Shown here: piece by piece, positions 37,312 through 45,935 of the stretch | Layout of the letters: each line of letters starts with the position of its first letter | Numbering within the stretch: the first letter of the stretch is position 1 | DNA from: Gammaproteobacteria bacterium | Lineage (GTDB): Bacteria; Pseudomonadota; Gammaproteobacteria; HK1 | DNA length: 64,000 bases | Assembly (NCBI GenBank): GCA_012103455.1 | Contig: WLWT01000003.1 | Coordinates: 930,001 to 994,000 of the forward strand | Reading direction: 5' to 3' | The notes under the pieces: generated by a model | The model's database searches: none | The model's input: only the letters and a program-made list of their open reading frames with translations | Told to the model about the DNA's origin: nothing | Position numbers and translations under genes: made by a program

Positions 37312-37728
37312 ATGGCTAAGAAACATCATAAGCCAGAGTCTCTCTCGGCTAAAGCAAAATTGCCCTACCCCCGCCGTCTTAAAGTCCATTCAGGGCATTA
37401 CGACTACCAATCCACCATCAACCCGTCCGGTTACCGCAAATCCGCACCTGTGCCGTGGATACAACTCAAAGGCTATTGGCTCGGTCAAGCGGGTTTTCCC
37501 ATCGGCACTGAGCTTGAAGTTAACATCAGCGAACAGCGTGTGGTGATTACTCCCGCTTCTTCTGATTGTACAACTTTAGGTTATAGTGGGCATAAGTTAA
37601 GTGGCCAGCGTCGAATGGGCGCTGGCCACTGCACGCATCCCGTTAGCGCCAGAAGCGAGCGCCCAGCCCATGGACAAGTTCTCCGGACCCGAAGACCTAT
37701 ACGACGAACTCGTCGAGAACTCCGATGA
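37312..37728 (+). CDS. Cassette 8: SymE-like toxin (copy 2), with aberrant C-terminus
   Basis: SymE family (AbrB-fold RNA-cleaving type I toxin): RRLKVHSGHYDYQSTINPSG, then PVPWIQLKGYWLGQAGFPIG and LEVNISEQRVVITPA. After about residue 84 the frame runs on without similarity through a putative attC, so the authentic end is lost or lies near 37570. A 200-base leader precedes it, identical in outline to that of copy 1; in known SymE loci this zone hosts an antisense RNA, but none can be proven here. Confidence 0.82.
   Translation: MAKKHHKPESLSAKAKLPYPRRLKVHSGHYDYQSTINPSGYRKSAPVPWIQLKGYWLGQAGFPIGTELEVNISEQRVVITPASSDCTTLGYSGHKLSGQRRMGAGHCTHPVSARSERPAHGQVLRTRRPIRRTRRELR
37590..37648 (+). other. 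Putative attC site 8
   Basis: GGCATAA...CCCGTTAGCG around a perfect 10-bp inverted repeat GTGGCCAGCG / CGCTGGCCAC (37601-37629). The terminal 7-mers deviate from consensus, so this is tentative. Confidence 0.5.
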
Positions 37729-38167
37729 GAACTGGCTACTCGGCCTCGTGGCTTTTGCCGTGATAGAGGAACAGCGTATCGAATGGCTAAAGCACCAAAC
37801 CAAACGCACTGGAACACCCCCTTCCCCTGCTGAAATCCAAGCTTGGTATCAACAGCAGCCGGAGGGAGTCCTTCTCAGAGCCCGGGACACCGCGGAGGCG
37901 AGACTAGGGGACTATTCGAACTCAATTGTCGAGGAAGTTGTCGAAGAACTGAGACCAGATATAGAACGGGACGTAATCGTCAATGAAATCCGCTCAGCCA
38001 ATCGTTTCTGGCCCCAGTTTGGAGTCAACTTCGCCGGAGGATTCGCAAGTGCACTGGTATTCTCAGGGCTCTTGGTTCTGATGGCGTTCCTCGTGCTAAA
38101 CGACATATCGCCCGTGCAGTTTGGGGCGCATGCGCCAGTGAGCGCGGAGGAGAACAAAGATGGCTAA
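37670..38167 (+). CDS. Cassette 9a: single-pass membrane protein, unknown
   Basis: 165 residues from ATG 37670 (an earlier start at 37601 lies inside the putative attC). An acidic N-terminal half (YDELVENSDENWLLGLVAFA) is followed by a helical segment and one C-terminal membrane helix (FASALVFSGLLVLMAFLVL). Family not recognised. It overlaps the next gene by 8 bases, so the two are coupled. Confidence 0.7.
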   Translation: MDKFSGPEDLYDELVENSDENWLLGLVAFAVIEEQRIEWLKHQTKRTGTPPSPAEIQAWYQQQPEGVLLRARDTAEARLGDYSNSIVEEVVEELRPDIERDVIVNEIRSANRFWPQFGVNFAGGFASALVFSGLLVLMAFLVLNDISPVQFGAHAPVSAEENKDG

Positions 38168-38432
38168 ACGAGAAGTGACCAGCAAACGGGCTGCAACCGC
38201 GGCATCGAAGGTTCTGAGCAGCAAGTCTGCTAGCAAGTCAGCAAAGTCTGCGGCCGGATCTGCGCTATCGCAAACCAAATCACCTCGAAAGAAGACTTCA
38301 TCCAAAGCGGGCACTGCTGCATCTAAGACACTCCGAGGAAGCGGTGGAAGCAAAGCCGCAAAGACCTCCGCAGGTTCAGCTCTCACACAGCGCCCGAACA
38401 AGAAGAGATGGATTGCGCTAACAAGGCCATGA
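38160..38432 (+). CDS. Cassette 9b: Ala/Ser/Lys-rich protein with duplicated motif
   Basis: 90 residues with a histone-H1-like composition. A motif occurs twice: ATAASKVL...SKSAKSAAGSALSQ and GTAASKTL...SKAAKTSAGSALTQ, separated by a lysine-rich linker. Strongly basic. A nucleic-acid or surface-binding role is possible, but no function is known to me. It is translationally coupled to the membrane protein before it. Confidence 0.7.
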   Translation: MAKREVTSKRAATAASKVLSSKSASKSAKSAAGSALSQTKSPRKKTSSKAGTAASKTLRGSGGSKAAKTSAGSALTQRPNKKRWIALTRP

Positions 38433-38490
38433 ACACGGACCGCAAGAAGCGCTGCGCGCTTGTTGCGGCCGGTTATGGCTGGCGTTATGT
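38416..38490 (+). other. attC site 9
   Basis: CGCTAACAAGGCCATG...GGCTGGCGTTATGT. The C-terminus of the Ala/Ser/Lys-rich protein is encoded inside its left half. Confidence 0.88.
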
Positions 38491-38802
38491 GTTAAGTCGG
38501 TCCCGCCAGTAGCCTGGACGCCTTGCATTATGTGCCACTGCAACTACTTCAACAAACTCGTGACCAGTGCGACGAACGACAAGCGCATATGGAAAGCGTT
38601 TCAGGAACAACCGCTGTACACCTCTGGCAGTAAGTTCGGAACTGATGGCCGTGAGAGGAGCGAAATCATCACCGAGCAGTACCAGAGCATCATGCACCGC
38701 ACTCAGGAACTGAAAACCCAATCCGGGTCTCTTGTAGTCGTAGTGTGCTGCAGCTTCCTCGATCTCTGTTGCGGCCTGCGCAAGGACGCGTACAACGGGC
38801 AT
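38485..38802 (-). CDS. Cassette 10b: ParE/RelE-type toxin, reversed orientation
   Basis: 105 residues: VVRVLAQAATEIEEAAAHYD, GFQFLSAVHDALVLL, QRLFLKRFPYALVVRRT and VVAVAHNARRPGYWRDR, a standard ParE fold. It lies on the minus strand, opposite to the other cassettes, and starts by ATGA overlap with the antitoxin stop. Its stop codon lies in attC9. Confidence 0.88.
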   Translation of the reverse strand: MPVVRVLAQAATEIEEAAAHYDYKRPGLGFQFLSAVHDALVLLGDDFAPLTAISSELTARGVQRLFLKRFPYALVVRRTGHEFVEVVAVAHNARRPGYWRDRLNT

Positions 38803-39041
38803 CAGGTCTTCCCAAGGCGTTGTCGAACTTGCGAAATTGTCTCTTCAACCGAAAGAAAAGTTGCTTTACCTTGGTCAATCGTGTCCAGGCGGCGCAGAAT
38901 CTCAAGCTCCCACAGTTCTTCCGCGTCGGCGTCTGGCGGCCCATCAAGGCTGGCAATTAATGCTGATGCCAATTCGGCTCGCTCTGAGTTCGGCAGTCGA
39001 AAAGCAAGTTCTCTAGCAGAATCAAGGGTCTGGCGAGACAT
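38802..39041 (-). CDS. Cassette 10a: addiction-module antitoxin, reversed orientation
   Basis: 79 residues: SARELAFRLPNSERAELASA, then AEELWELEILRRLDTIDQGK and a C-terminal ISQVRQRL. Of the TIGR02574-like antitoxin type but diverged from the one at 35917. It has its own upstream region toward attC10 and would be expressed independently of an array promoter. Confidence 0.85.
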   Translation of the reverse strand: MSRQTLDSARELAFRLPNSERAELASALIASLDGPPDADAEELWELEILRRLDTIDQGKATFLSVEETISQVRQRLGKT

Positions 39042-39089
39042 AGGAATACCAACGGTGGTCGTTAAGTTTCGTTGGCGGGATCATAGCGC

Positions 39090-39159
39090 ACCTAACAAAT
39101 AAGGCTAGGTCGCGCGTAGCCGCGACCTGCTCCGGTGTTGGACAAGCCCGGGGTTAGGG
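39090..39159 (+). other. attC site 10
   Basis: ACCTAACAAATAAGGC...CCCGGGGTTAGGG. The left 7-mer is also the left edge of repeat block A. Identical to attC13. Confidence 0.85.
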
Positions 39160-39373
39160 CAGCCTTAGTGTATGGCAATTAGTTCGAGGTGTTCGGCGGC
39201 AGGCGGGGTTTGGCGGAATTTGGGCTTTGTTGAAGCCAAGCGGTAGCCTGAGCCAGCCGGGCCAAACTTGGAGGATGCCATAGCCCAAGACCCACCCTCC
39301 CTATAGTGAGTGTGGCGGCGCAATCCAATCGCCTGCGCCGCAAGGCTAGCGTTTCAGGCAGCCATGCCGTGAC

Positions 39374-40350
39374 TCACCCCCCCGGTAGTGGCGGTCCGAG
39401 TGGCGAGATAAACGCCCTGTTTGGTATGAACGACCCACCTCGCATGGGAGAACCGCAGTGCGGGCAGTGAAAAGGTCTAGCCGTTTTGGGTGACACCGGC
39501 GCCGGTGCGATGTGCCGTACCCACTGCACGAGCCGCCATAATGGCTTGGCGTTGCCATGAAGCAAACCGTAGTTGCGCACCGGCGGTATGCGCTTGGGCA
39601 GGAGGTGCATGGCGATACGCCACAGGCACTCGACTAAGGGCCAGGTCAGGCGCTCCTATTTGCGGGTCTTGGCGTGGCGATAAGGAAAAGTAACGGTGCA
39701 CTGAGCGCGTTCGAACCGAACCATATCGCCCTCGCCAATCACAGCGCGGTAGAGAGAGCGGGATAGATATTTCAGTGCGGGTAAACCGTTGCCAACCGAT
39801 TGACAGTGCCTCCCACTTCTTGGGCCACGATTTAGGCAGCGTGAGCCCGCTGTTGCACCACTCATCAAGACACTTCACCCGCAACACCTTGGCCAGGGCG
39901 AAGCCATTGAACAGATAATCGCGCTCATCCAGCGCGCGCCACAGGCAAGATTGACCTGACTGACGCTGCACACTCCCACCCGGTATGAGGACCGGTAGAT
40001 GGGGAGGGTCAGTCACTCGGGGCGAGTGAGTGGGCAGTACGGCACAAAAGCCGCTATCGGCGTTGAGTGGTGGAGGATTGATTCCGAAGGTCTTGAGGGG
40101 TTGAGCGACAGCGGCGAACAGGCCAGCCTAGACGCGCTCAGGTTCGCGGTAGGCCAAGGCGCGTAGCGCCGCGGGCAGGGTAACAGTGGCCATGAAGTCA
40201 GGGACCGGCCAGCGCTTGGCCCGCTGGCGCTCCAGCCCGTCCGGGGCGCTGGCGTGTTGGCACCGGGGACAACTACGGTGACCACACGAACGCCTTCGAG
40301 AGTGTTGATGAGCCCAATGGGTGCAATCCATCGAAGTCGCCCCCACGGCA
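39374..40350 (-). pseudogene. IS91-family transposase pseudogene, copy A
   Basis: Fragments in several frames. The zinc-finger part is clear at 40346-40128: SCGHRSCPRCQHAS, then LERQRAKRWPVPDFMATVTL and LPAALRALAYREPERV, followed by a stop. The C-terminal part HLLPKRIPPVRNYGLLHGNA lies at 39610-39374 in another frame. Rolling-circle tyrosines cannot be placed. Not functional. Confidence 0.82.
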
Positions 40351-40422
40351 CCCGTGCGACCAAGAGCGATAGCCTGTAGGCCGTGGCGTTGATGAGCGGT
40401 GAGCGGGGGCCGGCGTGTTTAA

Positions 40423-41425
40423 TCAACTCAGCCATCCCGCTGCGCACCAACTCAGCCAATCGAGGTGAGGCATTGATGCCGAGCCCGCCTCAGCCCATAG
40501 GGTGCGCAAGGTTGATGCAAACTGGCCAACCAGGGCCTCCGGCATTGCCTGGGCATCGCCCGCGCTTTTCTCGGTCATAGGCACATAGCGAGCGGTGGTC
40601 TTAGGACAGGCGTGCCCCCGTTGATGCTCAATAGCACTGAGTGTGAGTCCCGCCTCCAACATAGGTGGGGCGTCGCTATGACGAAGGGAATGAATCGAGA
40701 CGCGCTTTAGGACCCGTGCATCAGCAACGCCCTGCTGAAAGCCCTTTTGCCCGTTGGCGCGGTCCAATGAGCCGGGGGCCGAGGCCCCGTCACGGCGAGG
40801 GAACACCCCTCGTGGATGGCGATGAGGGCACCACAGCTTGCGCAGAACCGGCAACGTCATTGACGGCAAAAGCACAAAGCGAGCTTGCTGGCCCTTGGGG
40901 GGGCGGATAGGTACCTGCCCGCGCTCACGGTCGATGTCGGCGCACCCAAGGCGCCGTGTGTCACCCCGGCGCAGACCCAACGTATCCGTGACGAACCCCA
41001 AGCACTGAAGGTCAAACCGGCGAGTGATGTGGAGAATGCGGGCACGCTCATTTGGCGTCAGGCTATCGGGTAGGCGCTGGGTCTTGGGCGCCTTAGCGAA
41101 ATCGAGCCCGGGCCATGATTGAGCGAGGACTTCTGCGTAGAGAAAGCGAATACCGTGACGGTCAATCTTCATGGGGGCCCAGGCAGGCGTTTGGAGCAGG
41201 CAGTCGACAGGGGGGTCGAGCTTCTGCCTTGGTGACATCGCCCGGGCAGCGCTTGAGGTGTTCGCCCAGGCGGCGCACGCCTGTGGCATAGCCCGCAATG
41301 GTTTTACGGGCATGGCCTTTGAGTTTTAGGGCGCGTAGGCGTTTCTGGTATAACGCCTCAAAGCCGGACTTCTCGTGTGCTTGCCTGAGGCGGGTTCCCA
41401 ATGACACACGCCGAATTGCGGGCAC
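40423..41425 (-). pseudogene. Tyrosine recombinase pseudogene, copy A
   Basis: Site-specific recombinase of the type that accompanies IS91-like elements. The N-terminal SAM-like domain (KGHARKTIAGYATGVRRLGE, 41425-41162) is out of frame with the catalytic part (41313-40423). Catalytic motifs are visible: GLRRGDTRRL, HSLRHSDAPPMLEAG, RGHACPKTTARYV with the tyrosine. The frame break is near KRCPGDVTKAEA. Confidence 0.82.
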
Positions 41426-41494
41426 GGGGAAGTCTCCGCTTCATCTAAACCATGAGTAAAAGCCAATGGCTTCAAGCTGCCGCGTAGCGGCTTC

Positions 41495-41558
41495 GTCCAA
41501 CAATCGGTTGCAGCGGACGGTCCGCTGCGCGGCCCGCCGCTGAACCGGAGCGTTCAGC
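41495..41558 (+). other. attC site 11
   Basis: GTCCAACAATCGGTTGC...CGGAGCGTTCAGC, 64 bases. Repeat block A ends inside its left 7-mer. Confidence 0.75.
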
Positions 41559-41582
41559 TCGTAACAACAGAGGTCAATCCTA

Positions 41583-42008
41583 ATGTCTGAAGAACAGAAG
41601 ATAGATAAGGACTATATAGATAAGCGAGCTGATGGATGGATCAGTAAAGTTGAGAAGCTGTATGCTCAAATAAAAGATGCACTGAAAAATGATTCAGACG
41701 TTGGCTTTAAATCTGAGCAGTATATGATTATGCAAGAGGAGTTAATGCAGAAATACGGAGTCCCTCCAAAACAGGTCCCAATTTTTGATTTATTTGTAGG
41801 CAATCAATTAAAAGCCACATTTAAGCCAATAGGCCTTTGGGTTGTTGGAGCAAAAGGAAGGATAGATATTCTTACAAAAGAAGGCTCTTATATACTTGTT
41901 GACCTTGGGGATGATGAATCACACCCTAATTGGAAAGTGTTCACCCCTAAAAACAGAAAAAAAGGTAGTCCATTTGATAATAAGTTTTTAGAAACGCTGG
42001 TACATTAA
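41583..42008 (+). CDS. Cassette 12a: hypothetical protein
   Basis: 141 residues from ATG 41583. The first 70 residues are helical and charged (KRADGWISKVEKLYAQIKDA); the second half looks beta-rich, with GNQLKATFKPIGLWVVGAKG, RIDILTKEGSYILVDL and HPNWKVFTP. I do not recognise a named family. It precedes the HEPN-like gene by three bases and may be its partner, for example as an antitoxin or regulator. Confidence 0.7.
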   Translation: MSEEQKIDKDYIDKRADGWISKVEKLYAQIKDALKNDSDVGFKSEQYMIMQEELMQKYGVPPKQVPIFDLFVGNQLKATFKPIGLWVVGAKGRIDILTKEGSYILVDLGDDESHPNWKVFTPKNRKKGSPFDNKFLETLVH

Positions 42009-42057
42009 GTCATGAGCATATTTGATGAATTGGAAGCGCAGTATGACGAAATTACTA

Positions 42058-43160
42058 CTTCGGCAAAAAATTATCCGACACAAATTGATAAAATGTGTTA
42101 TAGTGATGCTATGAAAAAGACAGACGGTCGCTCACTGCCCCATTCCGCGCGAGAAGCCATCCGCAGGCACGCGGTTGCGCAAGTATTATCGGGTGAAAGC
42201 CCTGAAAAAGTAATTAAAGCCCTCGGATTTCATCGTTCTTGCATTGACGATTGCTTATCCAGGTATGAGCAAGGTGGTGAACAGGCGCTGTCTACCGGCA
42301 AGAGCACGGGCCGCCCAAGAAAGTGTCCCGATGAATATGCGGATCGCTTACGTGAACTAGTTAAAACGAATCCGTTGCAATTGGATTGTCACGATGCCCT
42401 GTGGACGCGCTCGATGATTCAGATATGACTGAAAGACAAATTTGGCATCGAGGTCAGCGAGCGCTCGGTGGGCAATAGCCTGTCTCGTTTGGGGATGAGT
42501 GCGCAGCGCCCTGGGTTTAAGGCATACGAGCCAGACCCTGATCAGGTTAAGGTATGGTTAAGAGAAACTTGGCCTGAAGTACAACGAGAAGCGAAAAGGC
42601 GCCGAGCGCGGGTCTATTTCGGCGACGAATCGACGATCCGGTCGGATTATCATCGTGGTACCACTTGGGGGGTACGGGGTGATACGCCGGTTGTAGCGAA
42701 AACGGGTCGGCGCTTTAGCGTGAATAGGCTGTCAGCCGTTTCGCCGAAGGGTCACCTGCGTTTCATGGTAACCGAATCACGGGTAACCGCAGACGTTTTT
42801 ATCGACTTTCCAAGGCGTTTGCTGCACAACGCCAAGCGGATCGATCTATTGGGTTGTTGATGGCCATCGAATTCATCGAGCCAAGAAAGTGCAAGAATTT
42901 GTCCGCACTAGCCAAGGTAAGCTCACGTTAGTATTGTTACCGCCGTATTCACCGGAACTCAATCCTGATGAATTGGTATGGCATCACGTAAAAAGCCAAC
43001 GAATTGGGCGGACAGTGGTGGCTACAAAGGAGCAACGGGTGGCCTTGGCTCGTTCGGTGTTGCACTCACTGCAACACAATACGCAAATGATTAAACGGTT
43101 TTTCTATGAAGAGCATGTCAGATATATTCTGAATCGATGTCGGGTAATTTTTTGCCGAAT
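42058..43160 (+). mobile_element. Second IS630-family element (different from the one in intI)
   Basis: 1103 bp. Terminal repeats CTTCGGCAAAAAATTATCCG and the complement of ATTCGGCAAAAAATTACCCG. It is flanked by TA at 42056-42057 and 43161-43162. Removing the element plus one TA restores the host frame exactly. Confidence 0.93.
42111..43160 (+). pseudogene. IS630-family transposase, degenerate
   Basis: Begins MKKTDGRSLPHSAREAIRRH with a helix-turn-helix (VIKALGFHRSCIDDCLSRYE). A TGA follows SMIQI; the frame continues LKDKFGIEVSERSVGNSLSR. First aspartate in VYFGDESTIR. A TGA after DLLGC and a frame change destroy the second aspartate region; the last part has PPYSPELNPDELVWHHVKSQ. The element is dead but its ends are intact. 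Confidence 0.88.
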
Positions 43161-43578
43161 TAGTAACAACCAGTATTCAAGCATAGAGTTTGAAGCTAGA
43201 ACCAAGAGTTGGAATAACAAAGAGCAACAATATCAAAGAAAACGAGAACTAAATGATCAAGCATATTTCCTTTTTATGTTCTCTCGCCTAGAGGATCGAA
43301 TTAGATCCCAAAGCGCTGCTTTGATAACAAAAAAACAAACTTCTATCCGTTCGTGGCGACAAAGAGCGGCTTGGGATATTCTTCCTTCAGATTCAAGAGA
43401 TGACTACCCATTTAAAAAACGTCTAGCCTTGCTAACTGAAAAAGGCGCTACCGACTACAATCTGGTATCTGATTATTACAAAGAGCGTAATGCGATAGCA
43501 CATGGAGGTTCGTTTACGAGGCCTATTTCTATGCCTACAGTTATATCTGAGCTAAAACGCCTGTATCGTATATTAAAA

Positions 43579-43641
43579 GCATAACAAGGCCACTCCAGCC
43601 GACGCGCCAAAGGCGCGCGCGGCTGAGCGGCAACGTTAGGT
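43579..43641 (+). other. attC site 12
   Basis: GCATAACAAGGCCACTCC...GAGCGGCAACGTTAGGT, 63 bases. The HEPN-like gene's stop codon lies in the left 7-mer. Confidence 0.88.
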
Positions 43642-43653
43642 CGAACAACGCCT

Positions 43654-44607
43654 ATGGACGCACCAGAGCGCTTGGCGCATATCAGACAGTGGCATCGGGA
43701 GTTCAGACGGTTGCTGCCCGACGCTGACGACGTTCACCGATTGCCGGACCCGGCCAAAGATGTTGTGGCGGAGCTATGCCACAAACTCTACGGCAACGTC
43801 GAGGCACTCAAGCGCAGCTGGGAACACGCCCTCCACTACAGCGAGAAGGTAGCACAACAGGTCCCAACGGAATCTCTACGCTACTACCGAAACCATGTCG
43901 CCCCGGACGAAAAGGTCATCGAAACCGTCCTTCGTACGCTGCGGCCAGAACTCTTCGAATTCTTCGAGTTCTGGTCGGAGTTCGTGTCCGCGCAATTGCT
44001 GCACGGCAAGATCCACCGAACGTTCGAAGTTGCGCTAGAGCGCATGCATGACCTGGTCAGGGACTTTCCAGAGCTTGAGAAGGAATTTGCCCTAGAATCG
44101 GCGGACGAAGTGGTCTCGTCTGATTTGATAGATTTCGATCCAGACGATTGGACACGCAACACTAGACGTCTTCGACCGGTCATGGTGGGAAAGCGGACCG
44201 ACTGTATTCCCGCTCATATCAGGCTAAGACTGATCGAGATGCATAGAACTCTGACGTTCGGAAATTGGATCTCTGCGGCCGTCTTAGCGCGGAGCATCCT
44301 CGAGTACGCGATCCTCGACAACGCGGCTCGGTGGAATATCTCCTTGACCTGGGACGTCACAATTCAGAGTCGCCGTGAGCGAAAACGGAAGTCTCTGGAG
44401 GATCTCGTCGATGCGGTGGCCGAACAGATTCCTCGCCTCAAGGAAGAAATGCACTACATCCGAGAGGAAGGAAACGCGTTCGCGCATCCAACTCGCGAAC
44501 GCGTAAGCAAGGAGCGTCTATTCTCACGACGCGATGTCGCTTTCGAATGCTATGAGAAGCTCGTGGGAATTCTTGAAGATGTGTACCTGCCTGACGACAT
44601 GACCTAA
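43654..44607 (+). CDS. Cassette 13: DUF4145-like (HEPN-fold) protein
   Basis: 317 residues, intact. The C-terminal half has the layout of DUF4145/HEPN-type proteins: WISAAVLARSILEYAILDNA, LEDLVDAVAEQIPRLKEEMH, then YIREEGNAFAHPTRERV, with the R..N...H arrangement. The N-terminal 160 residues are a helical domain of unknown type. Such domains often lie in defence or RNA-targeting proteins; here function is not established. GC content is closer to the chromosome than that of its neighbours, so it has a different origin. Confidence 0.65.
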   Translation: MDAPERLAHIRQWHREFRRLLPDADDVHRLPDPAKDVVAELCHKLYGNVEALKRSWEHALHYSEKVAQQVPTESLRYYRNHVAPDEKVIETVLRTLRPELFEFFEFWSEFVSAQLLHGKIHRTFEVALERMHDLVRDFPELEKEFALESADEVVSSDLIDFDPDDWTRNTRRLRPVMVGKRTDCIPAHIRLRLIEMHRTLTFGNWISAAVLARSILEYAILDNAARWNISLTWDVTIQSRRERKRKSLEDLVDAVAEQIPRLKEEMHYIREEGNAFAHPTRERVSKERLFSRRDVAFECYEKLVGILEDVYLPDDMT

Positions 44608-44671
44608 CAAATAAGGCTAGGTCGCGCGTAGCCGCGACCTGCTCCGGTGTTGGACAAGCCCGGGGTTAGGG
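44602..44671 (+). other. attC site 13
   Basis: Second copy of the attC10 sequence, ACCTAAC...GTTAGGG; left edge of repeat block B. Confidence 0.85.
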
Positions 44672-44885
44672 CAGCCTTAGTGTATGGTAATTAGTTCGAG
44701 GTGTTCGGCGGCAGGCGGGGTTTGGCGGAATTTGGGCTTTGTTGAAGCCGAGCGGTAGCCCGAGCCAGCCCGGCCAAACTTGGAGGATGCCATAGCCCAA
44801 GACCAACCCTCCCTATAGTGAGTGTGGCGGCGCAATACCATCGCCGGCGCCGCAAGGCTAGCGTTTCAGGCAGCCATGCCGTGAC

Positions 44886-45863
44886 TCACCCCCCCGGTAG
44901 CGGCGGTCCGAGTGGCGAGATAAACGCCCTGTTTGGTATGAACGACCCACCTCGCATGGGAGAACCGCAGTGCGGGCAGTGAAAAGGTCTAGCCGTTTTG
45001 GGTGACACCGGCGCCGGCGCGATGTGCAGTACCCACTGCACGAGCCGCCATAATGGCTTGGCGTTGCCATGAAGCAAACCGTAGTTGCGCACCGGCGGTA
45101 TGCGCTTGGGCAGGAGGTGCATGGCGATACGCCACAGGCACTCGACTAAGGGCCAGGTCAGGGGCTCCTATTTGCGGGTCTTGGCGTGGCGATAAGGAAA
45201 AGTAACGGTGCGCTGAGCGCGTTCGAACCGAACCATATCGCCCTCGCCAATCACAGCGCGGTAGAGAGAGCGGGATAGATATTTCAGTGCGGGTAAACCG
45301 TTGCCAACCGATTGACAGTGCCCCCCCCCTTCTTGGGCAACGATTTAGGCAGCGTGAGCCCGCTGTTGCACCACTCATCAAGACACTTCGCCCGCAACAC
45401 CTTGGCCAGGGCGAAGCCATTGAACAGATAATCGCGCTCATCCAGCGCGCGCCACAGGCAAGGTTGACCTGACTGACGCGGCACACCCCCACCCGGTATG
45501 AGGACCGGTAGATGGGGAGGGTCAGTCACTCGGGGCGAGTGAGTGGGCAGTACGGCACAAAAGCCGCTATCGGCGTTGAGTGGTGGAGGATTGATTCCGA
45601 AGGTCTTGAGGGGTTGAGCGACAGCGGCGAACAGGCCAGCCTAGACGCGCTCAGGTTCGCGGTAGGCCAAGGCGCGTAGCGCCGCGGGCAGGGTAACAGT
45701 GGCCATGAAGTCAGGGACCGGCCAGCGCTTGGCCCGCTGGCGCTCCAGCCCGTCCTGGGCGCTGGCGTGTTGGCACCGGGGACAACTACGGTGACCACAC
45801 GAACGCCTTCGAGAGTGTTGATGAGCCCAATGGGTGCAATCCATCGAAGTCGCCCCCACGGCA
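44886..45863 (-). pseudogene. IS91-family transposase pseudogene, copy B
   Basis: Same fragments and same stops as copy A, including the stop after LAYREPERV. One replacement visible in the zinc region (SAQDGLE for SAPDGLE), plus an extra C-run near 45320 that changes the frame of the middle part. Confidence 0.82.
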
Positions 45864-45935
45864 CCCGTGCGACCAAGAGCGATAGCCTGTAGGCCGTGGC
45901 GTTGATGAGCGGTGAGCGGGGGCCGGCGTGTTTAA

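Larger units (their letters stand above)
39090..41503. repeat. 2.4-kb duplicated block, copy A
   Basis: About 2414 bp almost identical to 44602-47016 (only scattered substitutions seen). Both copies begin at CCTAACAAATAAGG and end at GTCCAACAA, that is, exactly in the left 7-mers of two attC sites. Contents are a decayed IS91-type transposase and a tyrosine recombinase, both on the minus strand. Confidence 0.93.
42012..43584 (+). pseudogene. Cassette 12b: HEPN-like protein gene interrupted by an IS630 element
   Basis: The host gene is rebuilt by joining 42012-42057 to 43163-43584: MSIFDELEAQYDEIT-SNNQYSS..., 155 residues, open throughout. Near the C-terminus YYKERNAIAHGG matches the R(x4-6)H motif of HEPN ribonuclease-like domains; SIRSWRQRAAWDILP is the other conserved-looking block. 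In its present state the 5' part is fused to transposase sequence. The coding part after the IS lacks its own start signal. Confidence 0.82.

Noticed and set aside
40013..40459. 148-codon frame in both 2.4-kb blocks
   Set aside because: Only its first part matches the N-terminus of IS91 transposases; the zinc-finger region lies in another frame, so it is a piece of the pseudogene, not a gene.
42012..42428. Apparent fusion of a small protein with a transposase
   Set aside because: The first 15 codons belong to the HEPN-like host gene and the rest to the inserted IS630 element; TA duplications and terminal repeats prove the insertion.
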